Assembly (NCBI GenBank): GCA_900539765.1
Contig: UQDF01000006.1
Span: 1-53,607, forward strand
DNA length: 53,607 bases
DNA from: an uncultured Porphyromonas sp.
GTDB lineage: Bacteria; Bacteroidota; Bacteroidia; Bacteroidales; Porphyromonadaceae
Reading direction: 5' to 3'
The notes under the pieces are model-generated. The model saw nothing but the letters and a program-made list of their open reading frames with translations. It did no database searches and was not told where the DNA came from. Each line of letters begins with the position of its first letter. Within the stretch, counting starts at the first letter, position 1. A program made the translations under genes and the position numbers. Positions 25,677-34,648 of the stretch are shown here, piece by piece.

Positions 25677-26786
25677 ATGCACAGACCTAAGACCCCTACC
25701 CGAATAACTAGATGGGTACTTGCGATGGCGATGGTGTGGCTCACGAGCTGCGCTAGTCGTCAGGCGACGGTGACTCCATACGTAGCTGGCGAGCAGTCTA
25801 CGAGTGGGGTCGTTTACTATCTACCGAAGACACAGCTACGCATACACTTTATCCTCTCGGAGGAGCAGTTTGAGCCTGGTCCCTTGGTTGCTTACGCCTC
25901 TAGGTATCTAGGTGAGAGCTATGCGACGCAGCCCACGACACGCTACCAGATAGAGCGTGTGGCGATGCACGCTCATGGAGTCCCCGACACGACGCAGAGC
26001 TATCTGATTCAGTCGGTGGCGACGCCCTCTGTCGAGCAGCTTGTCGCACTAACTCCTGATGGGCTTCTCTACTCGCTCCACGGCAAGGCGTATAAGCCCA
26101 CCACGACGGACTACCTGGCTGATTATCCCAAGGGGGGGACCCAGCAGGAGGCTAGTCAAGCACTACCTCAAGAGTATGCCCTAGCTACCTCACGTGCCAA
26201 GCAGGCTGAGGTAGTGGCCAGTAGACTCTTCGAGCTACGAGAGCGCCGTGTGGAGCTCCTCTCGGGTCAGGTCGAGACGATGCCGTGTGATGGACCAGCG
26301 CTCAAGATGGTCCTAGACGGGCTGGACAAAGAGATAGCAGCGCTACAAGCACTCTTCGCAGGTCGCACCTCGAAGCGATACTACGAGGAGATTGTGGATG
26401 TCCCCATTGACGATCCGGTCTCGCAGCAGGTGGTGGCTCGCTTTGCTCCACAGTATGGCTTAGTCGACAAGGAGGATCTCTCGGGTGCTCCTATATATAT
26501 AAGTGTCGAGGCTCTGAATCATCCCGCTCCGCAGAGTGATGCGGAGCTACATAAGTTGACCAAGAGCACGGCACTCCGCTACATCGAGCCAAGACGCGCT
26601 CGTGTGTCACTGCAGCTCCCCGAACGCAATCAGGCGATCATGCTAGAGCTCTCGGTGGCGCAGTGGGGGCGTACAGCAATCCTAGAGCATAAGCTAGGTG
26701 CTGACAAGCTAGGACAGCTCCCCTACACGATATACTTCGACCTCACAAGTGGCTCTATCGAGCTGATCGAGCTACCGCAGCAATGA
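25677..26786 (+). CDS. DUF4831 family lipoprotein
   Basis: A 369-residue lipoprotein; lipobox ends at C25 (VWLTSC). The segment GVVYYLPKTQLRIHFILSEE just after the anchor, and a central Glu/Leu-rich helical hairpin (about 170-225, SRAKQAEVVASRLFELRERR), are what I know of DUF4831. No enzymatic motif. It has its own promoter. The POT transporter gene follows after 40 bp with no visible promoter, so read-through is likely. Role unknown. Confidence 0.8.
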   Translation: MHRPKTPTRITRWVLAMAMVWLTSCASRQATVTPYVAGEQSTSGVVYYLPKTQLRIHFILSEEQFEPGPLVAYASRYLGESYATQPTTRYQIERVAMHAHGVPDTTQSYLIQSVATPSVEQLVALTPDGLLYSLHGKAYKPTTTDYLADYPKGGTQQEASQALPQEYALATSRAKQAEVVASRLFELRERRVELLSGQVETMPCDGPALKMVLDGLDKEIAALQALFAGRTSKRYYEEIVDVPIDDPVSQQVVARFAPQYGLVDKEDLSGAPIYISVEALNHPAPQSDAELHKLTKSTALRYIEPRRARVSLQLPERNQAIMLELSVAQWGRTAILEHKLGADKLGQLPYTIYFDLTSGSIELIELPQQ

Positions 26787-26826
26787 ACAATTTGAAAAAA
26801 CACTAATCTATAAACGAACCATTCAT

Positions 26827-28866
26827 ATGGAAAATAAACACCCCAAGGGGCTTATCGTATTAGCCCTAACGAACATGGGCGAGCGCTTTGGCTACTATAC
26901 GATGCTAGCCATATTGACGCTCTACCTACAGGCGAAGTTCGGCTTCTCCTCGGCAACGACTAGTATGCTATATGGGACCTTCCTAGCGCTGGTCTACTTC
27001 CTCCCAATCTTCGGTGGTATCATAGCTGATAAATGGCTCGGATATGGTAAAACCATCTTCACTGGAGTCACGATCATGTTCGCTGGCTACCTACTCCTAG
27101 GGTTACCTTTTGGCTCTGGGAGTGCGGGTGTCACGATCATGCTCTTGTCTCTCTTCCTGATTGCTGCTGGTACGGGACTCTTCAAGGGTAACCTACAGGC
27201 ACTCGTGGGTAAGATCTATGACGACCCACGCTACTCTAAGGGACGTGATATGGCGTTCTCTATTTTCTATATGTTCATCAATATCGGTGCCTTCTTTGCT
27301 CCTAGCATGGGTAACTGGATTACGAACAATGTACTAGCTAAGGAGAACTACTTCTACGATGCAACCGTTCCTGCGAACTACAACAAGCTCAACGACGAGA
27401 CGGTTGATGCTGACGCCTTTATCGCAGAACTACAAGCTAAGCACCCTGAGTATGCTCAGCTGACGGCTGAGGAGCAAGCTCAAAAGATCTCAGCTGCTAA
27501 GAAGAAGGCTGGTGTCATGTTCCCTGAGGACGAGGCGCAAGTTCTTCACGACCTACGTATAGCAGCTCTCCGCCAGTATACTAAAGCAGGGCTAGTGACT
27601 GATCCGCAACTGCAGATCACGGATGCTGACCATGAGATCCTCATCAGCCGCAATGAGCAGGACGAGCCGGCCAAGTTCGCTATCAATGAGCGCGTGGCTA
27701 TGCTTCAGATCCCAGCTGAGTGGACGGCTAATCTAAACAGTAAGCTCAATGCAGAGCGTGCTGACAAGGGTGAAGCAGCTCAGGAGTTGAGCTTCGAGCG
27801 AGCTTTCGGTGAGCACTATGTATCGACGACGCTGTCACAGTCTTATAGTCTCTCGTTCTTTGTAGCTTGTATCAGCTTGATCATATCTATCCTGATCTTC
27901 GTACTCTGTCGTAAGACCTGGAAGGCAGCCGACGTAACCGTCAAGCAAGCTAAGGCTATGGCAGCTCAGGGTGACAACTCAGCGCATGTCGTCGAGATGT
28001 CTAAGGCTGAGATTAGGGAGCGTCTCATCGCACTGGGTCTGGTCTTCTTCGTTGTGATCTTCTTCTGGATGGCTTTCCACCAGAACGGCTTGACGATGAC
28101 CTTCTTCGCACGAGACTACACCGTATCACGTGTAGACGGTGCGGGCTATATGCCGTTTAGTCTACTGATGCTGATACCTTTCATCTGCTTTATGTATGGT
28201 ATCTACCTCTCTACCTTCGGACTACTGGGTGGTAAGAAGAATGTCAAGACAGGCTTAGTCCTCGTCGTGCTAGGTATCGCTGGTCTCGCTGGTGGATACT
28301 TCATCGACATCAAGCCTATCGGTGATGCTCTGAGAAATATCACACCTCAGATCTTCCAGCAGTTCAATCCATTCTTCATTATCCTGCTAACGCCTGTCAC
28401 GGTAGGTCTCTTTGGTTATCTAGCCAATCGTAGTAAGGAGCCCTCAGCTCCTCGCAAGATCGGTATCGGTATGCTCCTAGCAGCTATCGGCTTCTGCGTA
28501 CTACTGATCCCAACGATTATGTACGCACTACCCGCTCCTGCTCATATCCATGGTACCAGTGATACGCTCGTATCGCCTAATTGGCTGATCGGCACTTACT
28601 TCGTACTGACACTTGCTGAGCTCTTCCTCAGTCCGATGGGTCTTTCCTTCGTCTCTAAGGTAGCTCCTCCACAGTACGCTGGTCTTATGCAGGGTGGATG
28701 GCTCGCAGCAACCGCTATAGGTAACCTGCTCGTCGGCGTGATGGGCTCTCTCTGGGACAAGATGCCTATGGGCTGGTTCTGGGGCGTGCTAATCATCTGC
28801 TGTCTCCTCTCTGCCGCCTTCATCTTCTCCGTTATGAAGCGTCTCGAGCGCGCTACGGCAGACTAA
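26827..28866 (+). CDS. POT/PTR-family proton-coupled peptide transporter
   Basis: A 679-residue inner-membrane carrier importing di- and tripeptides with protons. The first helix has NMGERFGYYTMLAILTLYL (the POT ExxER-like motif), followed by FGGIIADKWLGYGKTI and KGNLQALVGKIYDDPRYSKG, the PTR signature region. A soluble insertion of about 170 residues (roughly 175-345) lies between the two helix bundles; the rest has about 12 to 14 membrane segments. Peptide import suits an asaccharolytic, protein-fermenting Porphyromonas life style, which is inference. A hairpin follows the stop codon. Confidence 0.94.
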   Translation: MENKHPKGLIVLALTNMGERFGYYTMLAILTLYLQAKFGFSSATTSMLYGTFLALVYFLPIFGGIIADKWLGYGKTIFTGVTIMFAGYLLLGLPFGSGSAGVTIMLLSLFLIAAGTGLFKGNLQALVGKIYDDPRYSKGRDMAFSIFYMFINIGAFFAPSMGNWITNNVLAKENYFYDATVPANYNKLNDETVDADAFIAELQAKHPEYAQLTAEEQAQKISAAKKKAGVMFPEDEAQVLHDLRIAALRQYTKAGLVTDPQLQITDADHEILISRNEQDEPAKFAINERVAMLQIPAEWTANLNSKLNAERADKGEAAQELSFERAFGEHYVSTTLSQSYSLSFFVACISLIISILIFVLCRKTWKAADVTVKQAKAMAAQGDNSAHVVEMSKAEIRERLIALGLVFFVVIFFWMAFHQNGLTMTFFARDYTVSRVDGAGYMPFSLLMLIPFICFMYGIYLSTFGLLGGKKNVKTGLVLVVLGIAGLAGGYFIDIKPIGDALRNITPQIFQQFNPFFIILLTPVTVGLFGYLANRSKEPSAPRKIGIGMLLAAIGFCVLLIPTIMYALPAPAHIHGTSDTLVSPNWLIGTYFVLTLAELFLSPMGLSFVSKVAPPQYAGLMQGGWLAATAIGNLLVGVMGSLWDKMPMGWFWGVLIICCLLSAAFIFSVMKRLERATAD

Positions 28867-28886
28867 GGAGGCTGTCCTATGAGATA

Positions 28887-28909
28887 ACAGTCTCGACAAA
28901 AAAGACTGT
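28887..28909 (+). terminator. Small hairpin after the peptide transporter gene
   Basis: ACAGTC (28887-28892) pairs with GACTGT (28904-28909) with flanking GATA/ATC pairing. The loop is A-rich; no T-run. Confidence 0.4.
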
Positions 28910-28930
28910 ATCAACTCTCCACCAATAACG

Positions 28931-28982
28931 ATGGACGTATCGCAGACTCCTCTACTAAGCGAGGGGTGGGCGATGCGTCCAT
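28931..28982 (+). terminator. Long hairpin between the transporter gene and bioB
   Basis: ATGGACGTATCGC (28931-28943) pairs with GCGATGCGTCCAT (28970-28982) with one wobble, and CTCCTC/GAGGGG can pair inside. It ends only 22 bp before the bioB ATG, so it could also act on bioB translation. No known biotin-dependent riboswitch fold was recognised. Confidence 0.55.
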
Positions 28983-29004
28983 TCGGTTATAGATATATCA
29001 CAGA

Positions 29005-30015
29005 ATGCTTATGAGACCTTTATCAGACATCGTTACCTCTCTCTGCTCTCCAGAGCCCATAGAGGTGACCCAAGAAGAGGCGCTCCAACTAGCCAAAGAA
29101 GCAACTAGCGAGGAGCTCTACGAGGCTGCGCACCGTGTCACACGACACTGTATGGGAGACGCCTTCGACACTTGCTCGATCATCAATGTCAAGAGCGGAC
29201 ACTGCTCTGAGGATTGTCATTGGTGTGCTCAGAGCGCTCACTACCATACACAGGCGGATGCCTATCCGCTGCTGGATGTCGAGCCGTGCGTAGCTGAGTC
29301 ACGGGCCAATCGTCAGGCAGGCATCGGGCGCATCGCTCTCGTTGCTAGTGGACGAGGGCAGAGTGATCGGGAGATAGAGCGTATCGCTCAGCACTACGAG
29401 GCGATGCATCAGGCGAGTGATATCAAGCTTTGCTCCTCTATGGGACTACTGACGAAAGAGCAGCTACGACGCCTTCACGAGGCAGGTGTCACCACCTATC
29501 ACTGCAATCTAGAGAGCGCACCGTCACACTTTCCCAAGCTCTGCACGACTCACACGCAGGCGGAGAAAGAGCAGACCATTCGTTGGGCTCGTGAGGTAGG
29601 GCTGCAGGTTTGCTCGGGCGGGATCATTGGCATGGGCGAGACGATGGCTCAGCGCATCGAGTTCGCCTGCTATCTTCGTTCGCTCGCCATACGTTCCATA
29701 CCCATTAATATACTCCAGCCGATCGCTGGGACGCCACTAGCCGAGGAGCCTCGCCTGACGGACGAGGAGTATCTGCGTACGGTAGCGCTCTTTCGTCTGA
29801 TCAATCCGACGGCATTCCTGCGCTTTAGTGGGGGGCGGCTGAGGCTTTCGCCAGAGGTGATGCGCCAAGCTATGTATATCGGCATCAATAGTGCCATCAC
29901 AGGCGACATGCTGACGACCAGTGGCATGCAGGCTCGCGAAGACATGCAGCTCATCGCCGAGATGGGCTATCGCAATACCAACGAAAAGGATTGGCGTACC
30001 GAAGAAACCGCTTAA
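29005..30015 (+). CDS. bioB: Biotin synthase BioB
   Basis: A 336-residue radical-SAM enzyme that inserts sulfur into dethiobiotin. The radical-SAM cluster ligands C67, C71 and C74 are in SGHCSEDCHWCAQS. YHCNLESAP, CSGGIIGMGE and RFSGGRLRLSPE follow, and GDMLTTSG near the end corresponds to the family's NYLTT region. Two in-frame ATG codons (29005, 29011) are possible starts. bioA begins 3 bp after the stop. Confidence 0.96.
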   Translation: MLMRPLSDIVTSLCSPEPIEVTQEEALQLAKEATSEELYEAAHRVTRHCMGDAFDTCSIINVKSGHCSEDCHWCAQSAHYHTQADAYPLLDVEPCVAESRANRQAGIGRIALVASGRGQSDREIERIAQHYEAMHQASDIKLCSSMGLLTKEQLRRLHEAGVTTYHCNLESAPSHFPKLCTTHTQAEKEQTIRWAREVGLQVCSGGIIGMGETMAQRIEFACYLRSLAIRSIPINILQPIAGTPLAEEPRLTDEEYLRTVALFRLINPTAFLRFSGGRLRLSPEVMRQAMYIGINSAITGDMLTTSGMQAREDMQLIAEMGYRNTNEKDWRTEETA

Positions 30016-30018
30016 GCT

Positions 30019-31353
30019 ATGAAGCAATACGACCCAACAGTCCAGCAATACGACCCAACAGTCCAGCAAGCCTTAGAGTGGGATCGCAAGCACCTGTGGC
30101 ATCCCTACACCTCTACGGAAGATCCGCTACCAGTCTACCCCGTATCGCACGCCGAGGGGGTGCGCATCTACCTAGCCGACGGCACAGAGCTGATCGATGG
30201 TATGAGCTCCTGGTGGTGCGCAGTGCATGGATACAACCACCCTGTGCTCAATGCTGCCGTGGAGACGCAGATAGGGAAGATGAGCCACGTCATGTTTGGC
30301 GGGCTAACGCACCAGCCTGCCATAGCACTCGGCGAAGAGCTTCTGAAGATGCTCCCCGATGGCTTCGACTGGATCTTCTACGCCGACAGCGGTTCGGTAG
30401 CTGTCGAGGTGGCACTCAAGATGGCGATCCAGTACCAGCAGTCCCTCGGTGAGACGCAGCGAGACCACTTCGTCACCATCCGTCGAGGCTACCACGGCGA
30501 CACCTGGCACGCTATGAGCGTCTGCGATCCCGTCACAGGAATGCACAGTATCTTCGGCACGGCACTACCGCAGCAACACTTCCTTGCGCCGCCCTCGGTC
30601 AAGTGGGGCGAGCCATGGTGCGACGACGCTATGGAGCCACTCCGTCAAGTGCTCGCTCAGCACGGCGAGCAGATTGCGGCACTCATCCTAGAGCCTATCG
30701 TGCAGGGAGCTGGCGGCATGTACTTCTACCACCCCAACTACCTCGTAGAGGCACGTAAGCTGTGCGATCAGTATGGCGTGCTGCTGATCTTCGACGAGAT
30801 AGCCACAGGCTTCGGACGTACGGGGCGTATGTTTGCGATGGAGCATGCGGGCGTCCTGCCCGACATTGTGACCCTCGGCAAGGCACTCACGGGAGGCTAT
30901 ATGACCCTCTCCGCCATTGTCACGACGCAGCGCGTCGCTGAGACCGTTTGCCGTGGCGAAGCAGGCTGCTTTATGCACGGACCCACCTTTATGGCCAACC
31001 CTCTGGCTTGCTCCGTAGCCCTCGCCAGCCTGCAACTCCTGCAGCGTGAGCCAACGCTAGAGCGTGTCGCTAGGATCGAGGCCCAACTGAAGCGTGAGCT
31101 AGCACCTGCCAGCACCTTCGCCGGGGTCAACGAGGTGCGCGTCCTCGGCACTATTGGCGTGATCGAGCTAGATGAGCCAGTCGATATGGCCTTTATGCAG
31201 CGACGCTTTGTGGAGCTAGGCATCTGGGTACGACCTTTCGGCCGGCTCTGCTACATCATGCCCCCATACATCACCCAACCCGACGAACTCTCCCAGCTCA
31301 CCGCAGGCTTGCTCACGGTCGTTCAGGAGATGGTCACTAGACAATCACGATAA
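30019..31353 (+). CDS. bioA: Adenosylmethionine-8-amino-7-oxononanoate aminotransferase BioA
   Basis: A 444-residue PLP enzyme that makes 7,8-diaminopelargonate from KAPA with SAM as amino donor. HLWHPYTS and DGMSSWWCAVHGYNHP are typical BioA motifs, LIFDEIATGFGRTG carries the PLP-binding Asp, and K288 in TLGKALTGGY should form the Schiff base. The N-terminus has an exact 21-bp tandem duplication (30025-30045 and 30046-30066), encoding QYDPTVQ twice. The gene lies 3 bp after bioB and 12 bp before hemG. Confidence 0.96.
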   Translation: MKQYDPTVQQYDPTVQQALEWDRKHLWHPYTSTEDPLPVYPVSHAEGVRIYLADGTELIDGMSSWWCAVHGYNHPVLNAAVETQIGKMSHVMFGGLTHQPAIALGEELLKMLPDGFDWIFYADSGSVAVEVALKMAIQYQQSLGETQRDHFVTIRRGYHGDTWHAMSVCDPVTGMHSIFGTALPQQHFLAPPSVKWGEPWCDDAMEPLRQVLAQHGEQIAALILEPIVQGAGGMYFYHPNYLVEARKLCDQYGVLLIFDEIATGFGRTGRMFAMEHAGVLPDIVTLGKALTGGYMTLSAIVTTQRVAETVCRGEAGCFMHGPTFMANPLACSVALASLQLLQREPTLERVARIEAQLKRELAPASTFAGVNEVRVLGTIGVIELDEPVDMAFMQRRFVELGIWVRPFGRLCYIMPPYITQPDELSQLTAGLLTVVQEMVTRQSR

Positions 31354-31365
31354 AGGTTACGCAGT

Positions 31366-32739
31366 ATGAAACAGACAATAGTCATTGGCGCCGGTATCAC
31401 AGGACTCACCACGGCACTTTACTTACGGAGAGCGGGAATGCCCGTCCTCGTCCTAGAGGAGGCGGAGCGTGCTGGTGGACAAATACGCACTTTGCAGGAG
31501 GAGGGCTACACCTTCGAGACGGGACCTAACACGGGGTCGATCTCTTTTCCCGAAGTAGCCGAACTCTTTGCTCTCTTGCCCTCAGGCTACGAAGCTGCCA
31601 CCCCAGCGGGCAAGCGCCGATACATCTATAAGAAAGGACGACTGCATCAGCTTCCCTCAGGTCCTTGGGGCGGGCTCACGACACCGCTCTTCACACTAGG
31701 CGACAAGTTCCGCCTGCTCGGTGAGCCGTGGCGCAAGAAAGGCTCTGATCCCTACGAGTCTGTCGGCTCCCTCGCGAGGCGCCGTCTAGGTGAGAGCTTC
31801 TTGCGCTATGCCGTCGACCCCTTCGTTGGGGGCATCTACGCCGGCGATCCGATGAAGCTGGAGACCCGCCACGCACTCCCCAAGCTCTACAACCTAGAGC
31901 AGAATTATGGGAGCTTCATTCGTGGAGCTATGGCAAAAGCCAAAGAACCCAAGAGCGATCGTGACCGCCTAGCCACCAAAGAGGTCTACTCAGCACGTCA
32001 CGGACTGGAGACGATGATCCACGAGATGGTCGAGCTAATCGGAGCCGACTACATCCGCATGGGAGCTACCGTCACTTCGGTCAGACAGGGCGCAGCGGGT
32101 GACTGGCTCGTCACCTACCAGCAAGGCGGAGAGCGACACGAAGTCTCAGCCGATCACGTGGTTTCTACCGTAGGCGCACACGCCTTGGCGGGCTTCCTCA
32201 GCGAGACTCTCCCCGACGAACTCTTATCTCCCATCACTAGTCTCTACTATGCACCGATCGTCGAGGTGGCTGTCGGCTTTGATCGTATGGTTAGCAACTA
32301 TCGCGGCTTCGGTGCGCTTATGCCTTCATCGGAGCCAGTGGACATCCTCGGGGTTCTCTTCCCGTCGGACTGCTTTGCCGATCGTACACCGACTGCCGAA
32401 GGGGTACTCTACAGCATCTTTATGGGAGGCACACGACACCCCAACTTAATCGACATGGGAGAAAAAGAGCTGCAAGCTCTAGCACTCAAAGATCTCTACA
32501 AAGTACTCGACATCGACCCACGCATAGTGCCCAATATGGTACATATCTCGCGCCACCGCCATGCGATTCCGCAGTACGGTGCCGACAGCGAGAGACGTTG
32601 CTCAGCCATTGCCGAGGTAGAGCATCGCTACCCAGGGCTCATCATTGCGGGCAACTGTCGGGACGGTATCGGTATGGCGCACCGCATCACGCAAGGCACG
32701 CAGATCGCCCAGCAACTAATCGCTGACAGCGATCAGTAG
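31366..32739 (+). CDS. hemG: Protoporphyrinogen oxidase (HemG/HemY-type flavoprotein)
   Basis: A 457-residue FAD-dependent enzyme that oxidises protoporphyrinogen IX (or coproporphyrinogen III) to the porphyrin. The dinucleotide-binding motif VIGAGITGLTTALYL (5-19) is followed by EEAERAGGQIRT. FVGGIYAGDP and the C-terminal GLIIAGNCRDGIGMAHRI are characteristic. It follows bioA by 12 bp, forming a mixed biotin/haem cluster. The gene's last 24 bp overlap the 3' end of aroC on the opposite strand. Porphyromonas species usually retain only late haem genes, so it may work on imported or partial intermediates; that is inference. Confidence 0.93.
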   Translation: MKQTIVIGAGITGLTTALYLRRAGMPVLVLEEAERAGGQIRTLQEEGYTFETGPNTGSISFPEVAELFALLPSGYEAATPAGKRRYIYKKGRLHQLPSGPWGGLTTPLFTLGDKFRLLGEPWRKKGSDPYESVGSLARRRLGESFLRYAVDPFVGGIYAGDPMKLETRHALPKLYNLEQNYGSFIRGAMAKAKEPKSDRDRLATKEVYSARHGLETMIHEMVELIGADYIRMGATVTSVRQGAAGDWLVTYQQGGERHEVSADHVVSTVGAHALAGFLSETLPDELLSPITSLYYAPIVEVAVGFDRMVSNYRGFGALMPSSEPVDILGVLFPSDCFADRTPTAEGVLYSIFMGGTRHPNLIDMGEKELQALALKDLYKVLDIDPRIVPNMVHISRHRHAIPQYGADSERRCSAIAEVEHRYPGLIIAGNCRDGIGMAHRITQGTQIAQQLIADSDQ

Positions 32740-33804
32740 GTCGGCCAGGGTCAGAGCGACCATCGACTGCACGACCGGCACCGCCCGTAGTGCTATGCAG
32801 GGGTCGTGACGCCCCGTGAAGGTGTGTGTCACGCTCTCGCCTTCTGTCGTGAGCGTCTGCTGCGGACGGGCAATGGTAGGGGTAGGCTTGAATGCTACCT
32901 CCATCACTATATCCTGTCCCGTCGTGATGCCGCCGAGTGCACCGCCATTGTGATTGCTGCAGAAGGTTACCTCGCCCGTATCGCTCATCGCGAGCAACGC
33001 GTCTAGCACCTCACTACCCCGCTGCCCTGCCAAGTCAAAGCCATCACCAAAGGCAAAAGCACGACTCCCCGGGATGCTCATCACGGCATAGCTCAGGAGT
33101 GCTGGTATACGATCGAAGACGGGGTCTCCAATGCCAGCTGGCAGACCACGCACCACACAGCCCACGACACCGCCCACGCTATCTCGGTCAGCTTGAACCT
33201 TAGTTAGGTAGGCTGCTATCCCCTCATCTAAGGTCGCATCGGGACAGTAGCAGAGGCGGTCGTAAGTATGCTCTAAAGGGTAGGTCGTGTAGTCGCCAGC
33301 TAGCGACAAAGTGCCTACCTGCTGTATGAAAGCCTGCACCGTGACACCTCGCAGCTGCTCTAACCATTGCTGAGCGATGGCACCGGCCACCACGCGAGCG
33401 ACCGTCTCACGACCACTCGACCGCCCGCCACCAGGCTGTGGCTCGAGACCATACTTAAGCCAGTAGGTCAGGTCGGCATGATTTGCTCTAAAGGGCTTGC
33501 CAAGCTCACTCGTAGCGGTGGCGTAGTCTTGCGAGCGAGCATCCCTATTTTGTATCACGAAGGCTATCGGACTCCCGAGCGTCCGCCCTTCGTCAGTTAA
33601 GCCTGAGAGCCAGACCACCTCGTCTGGCTCTCGGCGTTTTGTCGTAGATCGTGAGTAGCCTGGACGACGCAGGTTGACAAAGCGCTGCACAGCCTCCCGA
33701 TCGATCAGGAAGCCCGCAGGCATACCATCGAGGATCCCCCCCAAGGCAGCTCCGTGCGACTCCCCAAAGGTGGTCAGTCGCAGATTTCGTCCGAAGCTAT
33801 TCAT
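32716..33804 (-). CDS. aroC: Chorismate synthase AroC
   Basis: A 362-residue FMN-dependent lyase converting EPSP to chorismate, the last shikimate step. TTFGESHGAALGGILDGMPAG near the N-terminus, the central GGGRSSGRETVARV and SNHNGGALGGITTGQ are the family signatures. The length is normal. It lies 9 bp downstream of the SlyD-like gene on the same strand, so the two share a transcript. Its 3' end overlaps hemG by 24 bp in convergent orientation. Confidence 0.97.
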   Translation of the reverse strand: MNSFGRNLRLTTFGESHGAALGGILDGMPAGFLIDREAVQRFVNLRRPGYSRSTTKRREPDEVVWLSGLTDEGRTLGSPIAFVIQNRDARSQDYATATSELGKPFRANHADLTYWLKYGLEPQPGGGRSSGRETVARVVAGAIAQQWLEQLRGVTVQAFIQQVGTLSLAGDYTTYPLEHTYDRLCYCPDATLDEGIAAYLTKVQADRDSVGGVVGCVVRGLPAGIGDPVFDRIPALLSYAVMSIPGSRAFAFGDGFDLAGQRGSEVLDALLAMSDTGEVTFCSNHNGGALGGITTGQDIVMEVAFKPTPTIARPQQTLTTEGESVTHTFTGRHDPCIALRAVPVVQSMVALTLADLLIAVSD

Positions 33805-33813
33805 CGTGATTGC

Positions 33814-34377
33814 TTAGTGGCAACCGCTGCAGCAAGAGCATCCACCCTCGTGGTCGTCGCCATCGCAGCAACCGCCCACCTGTCCCGAGAACTGAGCCGT
33901 CAGTCTCTGACGATCCTCCTCGGTAGCTGGACGTGCCTCTAGGACAGATCCGACGAAGTGTAGCGTCTGACCAGCCAGCGGGTGGTTAAAGTCCATCGTC
34001 ACCGTATCGTCCGTGATCTTCTCGACGATACCAACCAGCTGATTGCCTTGGTTGTCGAGCATGGGGACAGCGTTGCCCTCGAAAACAACATCAGAGTGGA
34101 ACTCGCCCTCCTCGTTTTTGAAGAGCTCCTTCTCCAGCTCCAGTATGTAAGCGTCAGAGACCTCACCATACGCCTCCTCGGGAGTAAGGACAAAGTCAAA
34201 CTTGTCGCCAGCCTCTAGTCCCATCAGTTGCTTCTCAAAAGCCTCTAGTAGGAATCCCGCTCCGATGATCAGAGCTAGAGGAGCCTCTGGAGTAGCCTTC
34301 TCGACGATGGCTTCCTTTCCTTCACCTGTGTAGAGTTCGTATTCGCAGGTTACGTAGCTATCTTTTGTAATCTTCAT
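33814..34377 (-). CDS. slyD: SlyD-type FKBP peptidyl-prolyl isomerase with metal-binding tail
   Basis: A 187-residue prolyl isomerase/chaperone. The FKBP half (VTCEYELYTGEGK ... LIIGAGFLLEAFEKQLMGLEAGDKF) is interrupted by an insert-in-flap domain (about 75-125), then VTMDFNHPLAGQTLHF. The C-terminus GGCCDGDDHEGGCSCCSGCH is rich in Cys and His, typical of nickel/zinc-binding SlyD. The open frame extends 32 codons further upstream, but the ATG at 34377 opens the conserved domain and lies downstream of the promoter box. Confidence 0.94.
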   Translation of the reverse strand: MKITKDSYVTCEYELYTGEGKEAIVEKATPEAPLALIIGAGFLLEAFEKQLMGLEAGDKFDFVLTPEEAYGEVSDAYILELEKELFKNEEGEFHSDVVFEGNAVPMLDNQGNQLVGIVEKITDDTVTMDFNHPLAGQTLHFVGSVLEARPATEEDRQRLTAQFSGQVGGCCDGDDHEGGCSCCSGCH

Positions 34378-34483
34378 ATTAGGTATAATTGTTTCGTTAT
34401 AAGCTGAGCCTGATGGGTAAGCCAGCAGTCTCAGCCTGTGATTCTTTTGTCTACGTGACCGCCTAAGCATCACCTAGACAGCA

Positions 34484-34491
34484 CAAAGGTA
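34484..34491 (-). promoter_or_regulatory. Bacteroidetes -7 box (TACCTTTG) for slyD-aroC
   Basis: On the minus strand TACCTTTG lies about 107 bp before the slyD ATG, giving a leader of roughly 100 nt. It fits TAnnTTTG exactly. Confidence 0.7.
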
Positions 34492-34530
34492 CAAATTTAG
34501 CCATTGCGCCCAGCACTTCGTATATATACC

Positions 34531-34568
34531 AGCGCCCGAGATCTGCTAGCTAGCATATCTCGGGCGCT
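34531..34568 (-). terminator. 38-bp near-perfect palindrome after the LRR gene
   Basis: AGCGCCCGAGAT (34531-34542) pairs with ATCTCGGGCGCT (34557-34568), and the centre CTAGCTAG is also self-complementary; only one base pair of the whole palindrome is mismatched. It lies 3' of the LRR gene and 5' of the slyD promoter. No T-run on either strand. Confidence 0.65.
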
Positions 34569-34648
34569 CTGTGTATGTACACCTTTGCGATACAGCTCTC
34601 GTGTGCGAAGCTTATCCGTAGGCGTACGGAAACTCCTCAAGAAGGGTC

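Noticed and set aside
25481..25690. 69-codon open frame before the DUF4831 gene
   Set aside because: It crosses a terminator, the dispersed element and the promoter box, and has no protein-like features.
28867..29004. Biotin or other metabolite riboswitch before bioB
   Set aside because: Only two simple hairpins are visible; no known riboswitch consensus was recognised.
32716..32739. Frameshift or annotation error at the hemG/aroC junction
   Set aside because: Both proteins end normally; a 24-bp convergent overlap is compatible with intact genes.
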